Source of the DNA: JAVKEN01 sp040221415
Lineage (GTDB): Bacteria > Pseudomonadota > Alphaproteobacteria > Rickettsiales > JABSSG01
Direction of reading: 5' to 3'
Assembly (NCBI GenBank): GCA_040221415.1
Contig: JAVKEN010000021.1
Location: forward strand, 1 to 27,443
DNA: 27,443 nt
The position numbers and the translations under genes were made by a program. A model generated the notes under the pieces. That model searched no databases. It saw only the letters and a list, made by a program, of their open reading frames with translations, and had not been told where the DNA came from. Shown here piece after piece: positions 17,261 through 25,519 of the stretch (position 1 is its first letter; each line of letters begins with the position of its first letter).

Positions 17261-18048
17261 TGTTTAAATACCCAAACATTGATCCAGTACTGCTCAGCAT
17301 AGGACCAATTGAGATTAAGTGGTATTCAATTGCGTATATTGCGGGTGTTTTAGTTGGTTTGGTTTATTTAAAATGGCTGGATAAAAAACTCAGAATATTT
17401 AATTTTTCAGATAAACAAATAGATTCACTCATTGCCCATGTGGTTCTTGGGATTATAATTGGGGGAAGGCTGGGTTACGTCCTGTTATATGAACCGCTAA
17501 TGTTTTTCAACGATCCATTAAATGTATTAAATACATTACAAGGTGGTATGTCTTTTCATGGAGGGCTGGTAGGCTATTGCTTAGCATGCTATATTTTCTG
17601 CAAGAAAAATAAGTGTCAATTTATAAAGCTAGTTGATATTTCTTCGTGTCTAGCTAGTATCGGTATATTTTTTGGTAGAATTGCAAATTTTATTAATTCT
17701 GAGCTTTATGGAAGGATTACTGACTCACCATTAGGTGTTATTTTCCCCAACGGAGGACCTTTTCCTAGACATCCAAGTCAAATATATGAAGCTATATTAG
17801 AAGGTATATGTCTGTTTCTGATACAAAATTATTGGCTTTATAAAGGCAAGTATAAACAGCCTGGATTCTTATCCGCAAGCTTTGCAATTTTTTATGGGTT
17901 ATCAAGGATATTTGTAGAATTCTTCAGAGAGCCAGACAGTCACATAGGATACATTTATAACTATTTTTCAATAGGTCAAATTTATTCAATGCTTATGATT
18001 GGTGTTGGAATATACTTATATACCTACTCAAAGAAATCTAAATTCTAA
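17260..18048 (+). CDS. lgt: Prolipoprotein diacylglyceryl transferase
   Basis: Integral membrane enzyme (262 aa) that moves a diacylglyceryl group from phosphatidylglycerol to the lipobox cysteine of prolipoproteins, the first step of lipoprotein maturation. Family marks are GGMSFHGGLVG (His100), the Lgt signature GRIANFINSELYGR at 139-152 with essential Arg140, HPSQIYEA at 171-178, and a C-terminal SIGQIYSMLM helix. Multiple hydrophobic segments agree with a seven-helix topology. The ATG shares one base with the xerC stop (TAATG), so translation is coupled. The 3' end overlaps the convergent tsaC gene by 11 bases. Confidence 0.97.
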   Translation: MFKYPNIDPVLLSIGPIEIKWYSIAYIAGVLVGLVYLKWLDKKLRIFNFSDKQIDSLIAHVVLGIIIGGRLGYVLLYEPLMFFNDPLNVLNTLQGGMSFHGGLVGYCLACYIFCKKNKCQFIKLVDISSCLASIGIFFGRIANFINSELYGRITDSPLGVIFPNGGPFPRHPSQIYEAILEGICLFLIQNYWLYKGKYKQPGFLSASFAIFYGLSRIFVEFFREPDSHIGYIYNYFSIGQIYSMLMIGVGIYLYTYSKKSKF

Positions 18049-18640
18049 TTTTCACAGACCCTTGACGTAGTATCCTTGGTGTTGATTCACTCAAATCAAC
18101 TACTGTCGAGGCTATTCCAATACTTGACTTGCCAATATCATAATAAGCGTCGACTTGACGAATTATTTCGGGTGAAACTTCAGAGAACTCTGTCGCCGCA
18201 TCCTCGCCAGAAAAGTTCACACTTGTGGCAACCAGAGGCTCGTTTATTCTATCTAACAGCACATTAACAAATTTATGATCTGGTATTCTTATTCCTATTG
18301 AGTTCTTACTTCCAATAAGCTTAGATATTTCCTTGTTCAAGGCTGGTAAAACAAAAGTGACAGCACCAGGAGAATGGTTTTTAATAAAATCTAATTTTTC
18401 TGTAGTTCTGACCAACTCGCTCATCTGTTTTATATTTTTACAAATAATCGAAAGTGGCTTGTTAATATCCCGCTTTTTAATTTTCTTAATCTTTGCAATG
18501 CCTTCAGCTGATGAAATTCTTGCTGATAAAGCAAAAACTGTTTCGGTGGGGAAAATCACCACCCCTCCATTTTGAATAGATGTAATTATGCTTTCTAATT
18601 TTTCTTGATTAATATCTACAGACATAAAATCATTATCCAT
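18038..18640 (-). CDS. tsaC: L-threonylcarbamoyladenylate synthase (TsaC/YrdC type)
   Basis: YrdC-domain enzyme (200 aa) making threonylcarbamoyl-AMP from threonine, bicarbonate and ATP for the t6A modification of tRNA. The characteristic GGVVIFPTETVFALSA strand lies at about 25-40, with KIKKRDINKPLS around 75-86, ATSVNFSGE at about 138-146 and a C-terminal STVVDLS and ILRQGSV. Length fits the short TsaC form without the extra Sua5 domain. The start overlaps atpC by 8 bases (ATGGATAA), so it appears to ride at the end of the ATP synthase operon. The 3' end overlaps convergent lgt by 11 bases. TsaE at 3403-3825 belongs to the same pathway. Confidence 0.94.
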   Translation of the reverse strand: MDNDFMSVDINQEKLESIITSIQNGGVVIFPTETVFALSARISSAEGIAKIKKIKKRDINKPLSIICKNIKQMSELVRTTEKLDFIKNHSPGAVTFVLPALNKEISKLIGSKNSIGIRIPDHKFVNVLLDRINEPLVATSVNFSGEDAATEFSEVSPEIIRQVDAYYDIGKSSIGIASTVVDLSESTPRILRQGSVKIRI

Positions 18641-19034
18641 GTATCTCTAATATTTTACGATATACATGAATTTCTTCAAGAATTTGCTCATTATGTACTG
18701 GATCCAGCGAAGTAAGCAATTTATTTGTTAAACCTTTCATTCTGGTTCTTGCGTCAGTAGGGTTTAGATCAGATATCTCTTTAATTATATCTGCCAAAAT
18801 ATATAATTTATTGTCAAAAAATTCTGCAAAGCCTCCATAAGCAAAAGCTGTTTTTGATACTGACTTACCTTCATACAAACGTACTAATCCAGCACGCATT
18901 TTAACTATTACTGGAATATGATCAGCTAAAATCCCTATCTCACCTTTGAACGCAGGCAAAGTCACCATGCTCACTTGTTGGTCAACGAATACTCGCTCTG
19001 GTGTTAATATTGTTACCTGAAATTTATCGGACAT
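18633..19034 (-). CDS. atpC: ATP synthase F1 epsilon subunit
   Basis: Epsilon subunit of the F1 rotor stalk (133 aa), coupling gamma rotation to the membrane ring and able to inhibit ATP hydrolysis. The N-terminal beta-sandwich is clear (FQVTILTPERVFVD, MVTLPAFKGEIGILADHIPV, then YGGFAEFFDNKLYILAD). The C-terminal helical part is short but within the family range. It begins immediately after the atpD stop codon, and its own end overlaps tsaC by 8 bases. Last of the five atp genes in the block. Confidence 0.96.
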   Translation of the reverse strand: MSDKFQVTILTPERVFVDQQVSMVTLPAFKGEIGILADHIPVIVKMRAGLVRLYEGKSVSKTAFAYGGFAEFFDNKLYILADIIKEISDLNPTDARTRMKGLTNKLLTSLDPVHNEQILEEIHVYRKILEIHG

Positions 19035-20450
19035 CTATTTTTTTAAAGTTTTTGCTTTTTCAATAGCTTGATCTATTGTGCCAACCATATAAAATGCAGC
19101 TTCTGGCAAGTCATCGTACTCTCCGTTTACAATCCCCTTAAATCCCTTAATTGTATCTTCAAGTGATACAAGAGTACCAGGAGTCCCTGTAAACACCTCA
19201 GCAACATGAAAAGGCTGCGATAAAAATCTTTGTATCTTACGCGCACGTGCAACTGTTAATTTATCTTCTTCGGATAATTCATCCATACCAAGTATGGCTA
19301 TAATATCAAGCAAAGACTTATATGTTTGTAAAACTCTCTGCACCTCTCTCGTTGTATTATAGTGATCTTCTCCAATGATATTGGGATTTAGCATATTAGA
19401 GGTACTATCCAAAGGATCAACGGCTGGGTATATACCTAACTCTGCAATTTGCCTACTCAAAACGGTTGTTGCATCAAGATGAGCAAAAGATGTTGCAGGC
19501 GCAGGGTCAGTCAAATCATCAGCTGGAACGTAAATTGCTTGTACTGAAGTAATAGATCCTTTCCGTGTAGATGTTATTCTTTCTTGTAAAGTTCCCATGT
19601 CTGTTGCTAAAGTAGGCTGGTAACCAACTGCAGAAGGTATTCTACCTAAAAGCGCTGATACTTCTGAACCAGCCTGCGTAAATCTAAATAAATTATCCAC
19701 AAAAAACAAAACATCCTGCCCCTCTTGATCTCTAAAATATTCAGCCTGTGTTAATCCAGATAAAGCGACTCTAGCTCTAGCTCCAGGAGGCTCATTCATT
19801 TGCCCATATACTAAAGCTGCTTTAGATTTTTTATGATTTTTTGGATCTATTACACCCGATTCAATCATCTCATGATATAAATCATTACCCTCACGGGTTC
19901 TTTCTCCAACACCAGCAAATACTGAATAACCTCCATGAGCTTTCGCTATGTTGTTAATTAACTCCATAATTAAAACAGTCTTACCAACACCAGCACCTCC
20001 AAATAAACCAACTTTTCCACCTTTGGCATAAGGGGCCAATAAATCAATTACTTTTATACCTGTATGCAAGATTTCATTTTTTGCAGACAGATCAGTAAAC
20101 TTTGGCGCTTCTCGATGAATAGTTGACTTAGATTTAGATTTGATAGCACCCATATTATCAATAGGTTGGCCTACAACGTTCATTATCCTCCCAAGAGTCT
20201 CAGGTCCTACTGGCACTTGTATTTGCGCGCCAGTGTCAACTACCTTAGCCCCCCTAGTAAGGCCATCTGTCGATTCCATCGCAATAGTTCTAACTTCATT
20301 ATCACCTAAATGCTGTGATACCTCTAAAATGATCTTTTTACCATCACATTCACATTCCAAAGCATTCAAAATAGCCGGAACTTTTTCGTCAAATTTGACA
20401 TCTACTACTGCCGAAATAACCTGACTAACATAACCGCTTGTTTTTGACAT
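19035..20450 (-). CDS. atpD: ATP synthase F1 beta subunit
   Basis: Catalytic subunit of F1 ATP synthase (471 aa), carrying the nucleotide-binding active sites. Walker A GGAGVGKT lies at 151-158, followed by GERTREGNDLYHEM, the Walker B strand in DVLFFVDNLFRFTQAGSEV, and the C-terminal DELSEED element. The sequence is full length and typical. A strong AAGGAG ribosome-binding site lies five bases upstream, the best Shine-Dalgarno in the atp block. Position after atpG and before atpC is the usual alphaproteobacterial order. Confidence 0.98.
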   Translation of the reverse strand: MSKTSGYVSQVISAVVDVKFDEKVPAILNALECECDGKKIILEVSQHLGDNEVRTIAMESTDGLTRGAKVVDTGAQIQVPVGPETLGRIMNVVGQPIDNMGAIKSKSKSTIHREAPKFTDLSAKNEILHTGIKVIDLLAPYAKGGKVGLFGGAGVGKTVLIMELINNIAKAHGGYSVFAGVGERTREGNDLYHEMIESGVIDPKNHKKSKAALVYGQMNEPPGARARVALSGLTQAEYFRDQEGQDVLFFVDNLFRFTQAGSEVSALLGRIPSAVGYQPTLATDMGTLQERITSTRKGSITSVQAIYVPADDLTDPAPATSFAHLDATTVLSRQIAELGIYPAVDPLDSTSNMLNPNIIGEDHYNTTREVQRVLQTYKSLLDIIAILGMDELSEEDKLTVARARKIQRFLSQPFHVAEVFTGTPGTLVSLEDTIKGFKGIVNGEYDDLPEAAFYMVGTIDQAIEKAKTLKK

Positions 20451-20461
20451 TTGTACTCCTT
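20451..20461 (-). promoter_or_regulatory. atpD: Strong ribosome-binding site of atpD
   Basis: Minus-strand AAGGAG (20461-20456) with a five-base spacer TACAA to the ATG at 20450. Most genes in this window have weak or hidden Shine-Dalgarno sequences, so this one stands out. It fits the need for three beta subunits per complex. Confidence 0.7.
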
Positions 20462-20463
20462 AT

Positions 20464-21378
20464 TTATCCATCATTAATTGCTTCTGCTCCTGAAATAATC
20501 TCAGTTAACTCGGTTGTAATAGCAGCTTGCCTTTTTCTGTTATATTCAATATTGAGGGTTTTAACCATTTCATTAGCATTTCTAGTGGCATTATCCATCG
20601 CAGTCATTCTAGCTCCATGCTCGCTAGCTGCGTTCTCTAACATTGCCCTGTAGATACTTGCAGCAATCACATCTGTGACCATATCATCTATCATATCTAC
20701 TGCTTCAGGCTCACATATATGATATGATCCTTTAATTGCCTCATCAAATTTGTCGTCTTCTGTTTTATCAGATTCATCTTTGCCATCATCTTCATGTACG
20801 TTGAAAGGTAATAATTTAAATTGTTGAGTTTTTTGAGATACTACAGAAATAAACTCATTATAAACAAGATAGCACTCATCTAAAGTTTTCTTCCTAAATT
20901 CAGAGATAATCGATGCAGTAATTTTTATTGCATCATCTACATTTGGAATATTTGCCTCAGTCTCAAATTTTTCTACATTATTCATATGATTTTTTAGAAA
21001 ATCAAAAGCTTTCTGTCCTATTGATAATATTTTGACTGATTTACCACCTGAACGCAAATTAGAAGAAAGAGATTTCACAGATTTTGCAATATTTGCATTA
21101 AAAGCTCCGCATAATCCGCGGTCAGAACTCACACAAATAATAAGTACTGCCTTTGGATCCACTCTACCAAAAATCATTGGAAATCTCGTATGACTCCTCA
21201 CCTCGCTCCCAACTATTTTAAGTAAATGTAGTAGCTTTTCTGTATAAGGCCTGCTAGCAAATATTGCATCTTTTGCTTTTCGCAACTTCGAAGCAGCAAC
21301 CATTTGCATCGCTTTTGTAATTTTCTGCGATGACTTAACAGTCTTTATTCTTCCCTTTAAGTCTCTTAAAGTAGTCAT
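20464..21378 (-). CDS. atpG: ATP synthase F1 gamma subunit
   Basis: Central rotor-shaft subunit of F1 (304 aa). The N-terminal coiled-coil helix is plain (RDLKGRIKTVKSSQKITKAM, then MVAASKLRKAK), as are the SSDRGLCGAFN strand near 84-94 and the C-terminal helix MTAMDNATRNANEMV with QAAITTELTEII. It is slightly longer than usual (about 285-295). The extra length appears to be an acidic segment at about 196-215 (EDDGKDESDKTEDDKFDE) in the middle domain. It sits three bases after atpA with no clear Shine-Dalgarno, so coupled translation is likely. Confidence 0.97.
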   Translation of the reverse strand: MTTLRDLKGRIKTVKSSQKITKAMQMVAASKLRKAKDAIFASRPYTEKLLHLLKIVGSEVRSHTRFPMIFGRVDPKAVLIICVSSDRGLCGAFNANIAKSVKSLSSNLRSGGKSVKILSIGQKAFDFLKNHMNNVEKFETEANIPNVDDAIKITASIISEFRKKTLDECYLVYNEFISVVSQKTQQFKLLPFNVHEDDGKDESDKTEDDKFDEAIKGSYHICEPEAVDMIDDMVTDVIAASIYRAMLENAASEHGARMTAMDNATRNANEMVKTLNIEYNRKRQAAITTELTEIISGAEAINDG

Positions 21379-21381
21379 TTA

Positions 21382-22914
21382 TTATTCAAATCTTTTCATA
21401 AATTTATCGAGAATATTGTTCAAACTTTTCTCAATCTCCTCTGTAATTTTCTTTTCTTTAGATATCTTCTGTAAAATAGACTTATTTTCTTTCTTATGAA
21501 CAAATAAGCTTAGCTCTTTCTCAAATCTTGAAACTTCTTTTGGATCAACTTTATCAAGAAATCCATTAACCCCTGCATAAATAACCAACACTTGCTCTTC
21601 AACTGAAAGAGGAGAAAATTGATCTTGTTTTAAAAGCATGGTTAATCTCTTTCCTTTTTGAAGGAGTTTTTGTGTTGCTAGATCTAAATCAGATCCAAAT
21701 TGGGAAAATGCTTCCATCTCTCTATATTGAGCAAGTTCTAATTTTATACTGCCTGCAACTTGCTTCATAGCCTTTGTCTGCGCAGCAGACCCCACTCTAC
21801 TAACAGATAATCCTACATTTACTGCTGGTCTTATACCTTTATAAAACAACTCAGTTTCTAAAAATATCTGTCCATCAGTGATCGAGATAACATTCGTCGG
21901 TATATATGCAGAAACATCACCAGCCTGAGTCTCAACTACTGGTAATGCTGTCAAAGATCCCGCCCCCAAATCATCTGATAATTTAGCAGCCCTTTCTAAT
22001 AATCTTGAATGTAAATAAAACACATCTCCTGGGTAAGCCTCTCTTCCAGGAGGTCTTCTCAATAACAGTGACATTTGTCTGTACGCAACAGCATGTTTTG
22101 ATAAGTCATCATACGCAATGAGTGCATGCATTTTATTATCTCTAAAATATTCTCCCATAGAGCACCCTGCATAAGGAGCAAGGAATTGTAATGGAGCTGG
22201 GTCAGAAGCAGATGCTACAACTACTATGGTGTGACTCATAGCTTTTTCTTCTTCTAATTTCTTTACTATCCTTGCTACGGTGGACTCTTTTTGTCCTATC
22301 GCAACATATATGCAGAATAGCTGGTTTTCCTTATCCCCTTCCTCAAAAGCTTTTTTTTGATTCAAGAAAGTGTCTATAATAATAGCAGTTTTTCCTGTTT
22401 GACGATCACCTATAATAAGCTCTCTTTGCCCACGCCCAATGGGAATTAACGTATCGATCGCTTTAATTCCAGTTTGAACTGGCTCATGCACCGACTTTCT
22501 TTGAATAATTCCTGGAGCACCAACTTCCACATGACTAAACTTCTTAGCTTTAATAGCTCCTTTTCCATCCAGAGGATTTCCTAAAGGATCAACCACCCTT
22601 CCTAGTAATTCCTTACCGACTGGAACTTGAACAATTTCTCCAGTTCGCTTGACCTTCTCTCCTTCTTTGATAGTTGTTTCATCACCAAACACAACAACGC
22701 CAACATTATCATGTTCAAGGTTTAGCGCCATTCCTTTGACTCCAGAGTCAAATTCAACCATTTCGCTAGCTTGGACATTGTCTAAACCATAAACTTTTGC
22801 TATGCCGTCACCGATTTTTATAACTTCACCTATTTCAGAAAATTGAGCTTTTGTACTTAATCCAGCTATTTCTTTTTGCAGTATAGATGATACTTCAGAA
22901 GTTTTGATACGCAT
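21382..22914 (-). CDS. atpA: ATP synthase F1 alpha subunit
   Basis: Non-catalytic nucleotide-binding subunit of F1 (510 aa). Walker A is GDRQTGKT at 169-176; SVSRVGSAAQ carries the arginine that reaches the catalytic site of beta; the RPPGREAYPGDVFYLHSRLL core is intact. I place the start at the ATG at 22914, giving the family N terminus MRIKTSEVSSILQKEI and a GAGG ribosome-binding site six bases upstream. An in-frame ATG at 22956 would add 14 residues, overlap atpH and lack family support. The C-terminal 60 residues are Lys/Glu rich but full length. Confidence 0.97.
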   Translation of the reverse strand: MRIKTSEVSSILQKEIAGLSTKAQFSEIGEVIKIGDGIAKVYGLDNVQASEMVEFDSGVKGMALNLEHDNVGVVVFGDETTIKEGEKVKRTGEIVQVPVGKELLGRVVDPLGNPLDGKGAIKAKKFSHVEVGAPGIIQRKSVHEPVQTGIKAIDTLIPIGRGQRELIIGDRQTGKTAIIIDTFLNQKKAFEEGDKENQLFCIYVAIGQKESTVARIVKKLEEEKAMSHTIVVVASASDPAPLQFLAPYAGCSMGEYFRDNKMHALIAYDDLSKHAVAYRQMSLLLRRPPGREAYPGDVFYLHSRLLERAAKLSDDLGAGSLTALPVVETQAGDVSAYIPTNVISITDGQIFLETELFYKGIRPAVNVGLSVSRVGSAAQTKAMKQVAGSIKLELAQYREMEAFSQFGSDLDLATQKLLQKGKRLTMLLKQDQFSPLSVEEQVLVIYAGVNGFLDKVDPKEVSRFEKELSLFVHKKENKSILQKISKEKKITEEIEKSLNNILDKFMKRFE

Positions 22915-22924
22915 TGGTAACCTC
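22915..22924 (-). promoter_or_regulatory. atpA: Ribosome-binding site deciding the atpA start
   Basis: Minus-strand GAGG (22924-22921) and a six-base spacer TTACCA lead to the ATG at 22914. This favours 22914 over the upstream in-frame ATG at 22956. Confidence 0.6.
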
Positions 22925-22930
22925 AATTGT

Positions 22931-23506
22931 TTATTGCTTTCGTTGATTAAGTTCAAAAAAGTTTAAACTCGAAAGTGATATGTTTTTTATTGTATTTAAC
23001 TTATTCTTTACGGAATCATCAATTAAAAAGGACTTATAACGTATCGTATAGCCACCTATTAACTCTGGATCGACTTTATGGATGCATTTTACATTTTTTT
23101 TTGTAATTTTTCTAAGAAAGTTATCCATTTCACCTAGTTGAATCTTTGTTAACTTCTCCGCAGAAGTAATTGTAAATTCTAGAACATCTTCGTGATGAAG
23201 TAATAATTCATGATATATTATTGCAATACTATCAACGATATCCATTCTTCCATTTGCAAACAGAACCTTCAGAAACGAAGAAGTTATCTTGTGAAATTTT
23301 AATTTATCCGATATACGATCCAAAAAAGCTAAAAAATTACTTTTGTTTAAAACTGGAGAAGAGAATGTTTCCTTTATGGAAATGCTTGAATTCACAGCTG
23401 CAGACAAGGCTTCTAGATCATTAGAGATCTCTGATAACTTCTTACTATTTAGTGCAAGATTAAACAAAGCTTTGCCGTATTTTCTTGCAACAAATTCGCT
23501 ACTCAT
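22931..23506 (-). CDS. atpH: ATP synthase F1 delta subunit
   Basis: Delta subunit (191 aa) joining the top of F1 to the peripheral stalk (OSCP equivalent). The N-terminal six-helix domain starts with the family VARKYGKALFNLAL. The C-terminal part has the LIGGYTIRYKSFLIDDSV signature (usual form LIGGxxxxxGxxxxDxS). The start at 23506 has only a weak GGA four bases upstream, inside a DnaA-box-like TGTGGATAA. First of the atpHAGDC cluster, 48 bases after priA. The F0 genes (a, b, c) are elsewhere, as is usual in alphaproteobacteria. Confidence 0.95.
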   Translation of the reverse strand: MSSEFVARKYGKALFNLALNSKKLSEISNDLEALSAAVNSSISIKETFSSPVLNKSNFLAFLDRISDKLKFHKITSSFLKVLFANGRMDIVDSIAIIYHELLLHHEDVLEFTITSAEKLTKIQLGEMDNFLRKITKKNVKCIHKVDPELIGGYTIRYKSFLIDDSVKNKLNTIKNISLSSLNFFELNQRKQ

Positions 23507-23543
23507 TTATCCACACAAATTTACAAAGGACATTTTGTCCACA
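23507..23543. promoter_or_regulatory. Two DnaA-box-like 9-mers in the priA/atpH gap
   Basis: TTATCCACA at 23507-23515 is an exact match to the classic high-affinity DnaA box and directly abuts the atpH start codon. TTGTCCACA at 23535-23543 differs from it at one position and has the same orientation. Whether DnaA binds here is inference. Confidence 0.35.
23528..23540. repeat. Short perfect inverted repeat upstream of atpH
   Basis: GGACA TTT TGTCC, a five-base-pair inverted repeat with a three-base loop. It has no adjoining T tract, so it is a poor intrinsic terminator; it could be an operator half-site pair or a weak RNA hairpin in the priA-atpH transcript. Confidence 0.4.
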
Positions 23544-23554
23544 TACAACTGATA

Positions 23555-25519
23555 TTACAAGAAGTTATATGGATCAACATCTATTTTTAGAAATATATTA
23601 TGAGGAACTGGGACATTCTTCAACCATTCCTTTACATAGTCTTGAATATTTATTTTTAATCCAGATTTAAGCAAGAATCTGTATCTAAAATTTTTATTAA
23701 TTTTGAAAATTGGAGCCTCAACTGGACCAAGAACTTTAACATATTTTGAGAAAATCACATTTTTATCTAATTCTTTTATGAAACCTAGAAGCTTTTCTTT
23801 AGAAGGAGAACTCACAATTATAGAAACTAAGCGACCAAAAGGTGGCATTTTAGTTTCATTTCTAATATCTAGCTCTTGGTCATAATATTTTTTGTAATCT
23901 CCCCTACAAACAGAAGTTACCACTGGACTCTTTGGATAAAAAGTCTGTATTAATGCTTTTCCCTTTTTCTCGCGACCAGAACGACCAACAACTTGGCTTA
24001 TCATCTGATAACTTTTCTCGCCCGCTCTTAAGTCTGAGTCAAGGATTCCTATATCGGCATCAACGACTCCGACTAATGTAATGTTGCTAAAATGGTGCCC
24101 TTTTCCTATAATCTGCGTACCGATAATAATATCAATTTCTTGATTCTCTATTTTCTTGAACAAGTCAACATATCCTTGTTTTTTTGCATTTTCACTTGTG
24201 AGGGTTGCAATATTTTTTTCTGGAAAGAACCTACTAACTTCTTCTTTAATTTTTTCAACTCCAGCGCCACAATATCTCATTGAGTTTTCTTTACTGCATG
24301 AAGGGCAAAGTTTCTGCACTTTCTCGTATTGGCCGCAATAATGACACACATATTCTTTGCGAGATTGATGATACACAAGAGTGCTTGAACAATCATCACA
24401 TTTGTAACAAAAACCACATGAGGAGCATATTGTTATTGGAGCAAAACCTTTGCGATTTAAAAACAACATCACCTGTTTTTTCTCTTTGAGAGTTTTATCA
24501 ATCTGGTGGATTAAATTAGGAGTAAGAAATTTTCCGATTGGTAATTTTGCTTTATGCAAATCTTCTACAATAACATCTGGCAACTCAACATCAAGATGTC
24601 GGAAATTCACCTCAACAATATTATATTTCTTATTTTTAGTGTTGTTATATGTTTCTAATGAAGGAGTGGCAGAAGCAAGAATAATTGGAATATTTGATAT
24701 ATTTGCTAGCAATACAGATGCGTCTCGAGCGTTATAGGTTGGAGACTCTTCTTGTTTATATGACTGATCATGCTCTTCATCCACCACAATTAAAGAAAGT
24801 CTCTTAAACGGTAGAAACAAAGAACTCCTCGCCCCTACTACTATTATATCCTCTCCTGAAATGATCCGGCTGAAGATTTCCCTCTTTTCTTTTTTTGTAG
24901 CACCAGAATGCCAAACTCTAGGCCTAGAACCAAATCTCTTTTCAAACCTCCTCACCATATTATTAGTTAACGCAATCTCCGGCAATAAAATAAGAAATTG
25001 ACCTCCTTGGTTCTTGTATTTCTCCTCTAGAATCTTTAAGTATATCTCAGTTTTACCAGAACCTGTTACACCAAACAAAAGGTTAGCAGAGTAGCCCACC
25101 TCACATTGCTTTCTCAAGACACAAAACGCTCCTTCCTGATAATTATTCAATGTTGGTATTTTAAATTGATAGGACTCTTTCACCTCTATTTCATCGGTTT
25201 TCTTACTCTTTAATATGTCTTCATTCGGTAAGTACATTTTTAAAATAGTTCCAAAAGAATTAAGTGTGTACCTAGATAATTTCTCTATAAAAGACATTAT
25301 CGCCGTTGGAAGAATGCAACCAGAAAACACCTTGGAAATGCTTTTTAATTTATTCTCTTCAATTTCACTCGTAATGTTATTAAGGTATACAGCTCCTAAA
25401 TAATCTTTGTTTCTTACTGTGATAGAAACGATTTGTCCTAGCTCTAAATCGTCTGCATGCTTGTAATCCAACAAACACTTTGAATGACTTAAGGTGACAG
25501 CAATTCTGTGTACAAACAT
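23555..25519 (-). CDS. priA: Primosomal replication-restart helicase PriA
   Basis: Superfamily 2 helicase (654 aa) that recognises stalled forks and reloads the replisome. Domains in order: the 3'-end-binding N terminus (about 1-95), Walker A GVTGSGKTEIY at 150-160, DEEH at 247-250 in LIVVDEEHDQSYKQEE, and a cysteine-rich double zinc-binding insert between the helicase lobes (CSSCGFCYKCDDC, CHYCG, CPSC). The last motif, QVVGRSGREKKGKALIQT, is intact. It is shorter than E. coli PriA (732 aa), mainly through a compact N-terminal half. The ATG at 25519 leaves 104 bases to the divergent glmS. Placement directly before atpH is a common alphaproteobacterial arrangement. Confidence 0.96.
   Translation of the reverse strand: MFVHRIAVTLSHSKCLLDYKHADDLELGQIVSITVRNKDYLGAVYLNNITSEIEENKLKSISKVFSGCILPTAIMSFIEKLSRYTLNSFGTILKMYLPNEDILKSKKTDEIEVKESYQFKIPTLNNYQEGAFCVLRKQCEVGYSANLLFGVTGSGKTEIYLKILEEKYKNQGGQFLILLPEIALTNNMVRRFEKRFGSRPRVWHSGATKKEKREIFSRIISGEDIIVVGARSSLFLPFKRLSLIVVDEEHDQSYKQEESPTYNARDASVLLANISNIPIILASATPSLETYNNTKNKKYNIVEVNFRHLDVELPDVIVEDLHKAKLPIGKFLTPNLIHQIDKTLKEKKQVMLFLNRKGFAPITICSSCGFCYKCDDCSSTLVYHQSRKEYVCHYCGQYEKVQKLCPSCSKENSMRYCGAGVEKIKEEVSRFFPEKNIATLTSENAKKQGYVDLFKKIENQEIDIIIGTQIIGKGHHFSNITLVGVVDADIGILDSDLRAGEKSYQMISQVVGRSGREKKGKALIQTFYPKSPVVTSVCRGDYKKYYDQELDIRNETKMPPFGRLVSIIVSSPSKEKLLGFIKELDKNVIFSKYVKVLGPVEAPIFKINKNFRYRFLLKSGLKINIQDYVKEWLKNVPVPHNIFLKIDVDPYNFL

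Noticed and set aside
22915..22956. Upstream ATG at 22956 as the atpA start
   Set aside because: It would overlap atpH, add residues without family similarity, and bypass the GAGG ribosome-binding site that precedes the ATG at 22914.
23507..23554. Chromosome replication origin
   Set aside because: Only two DnaA-like boxes are present, with no unwinding-element repeats or origin-type gene cluster (dnaA, parAB, hemE, gidA), and the gap is just 48 bases.
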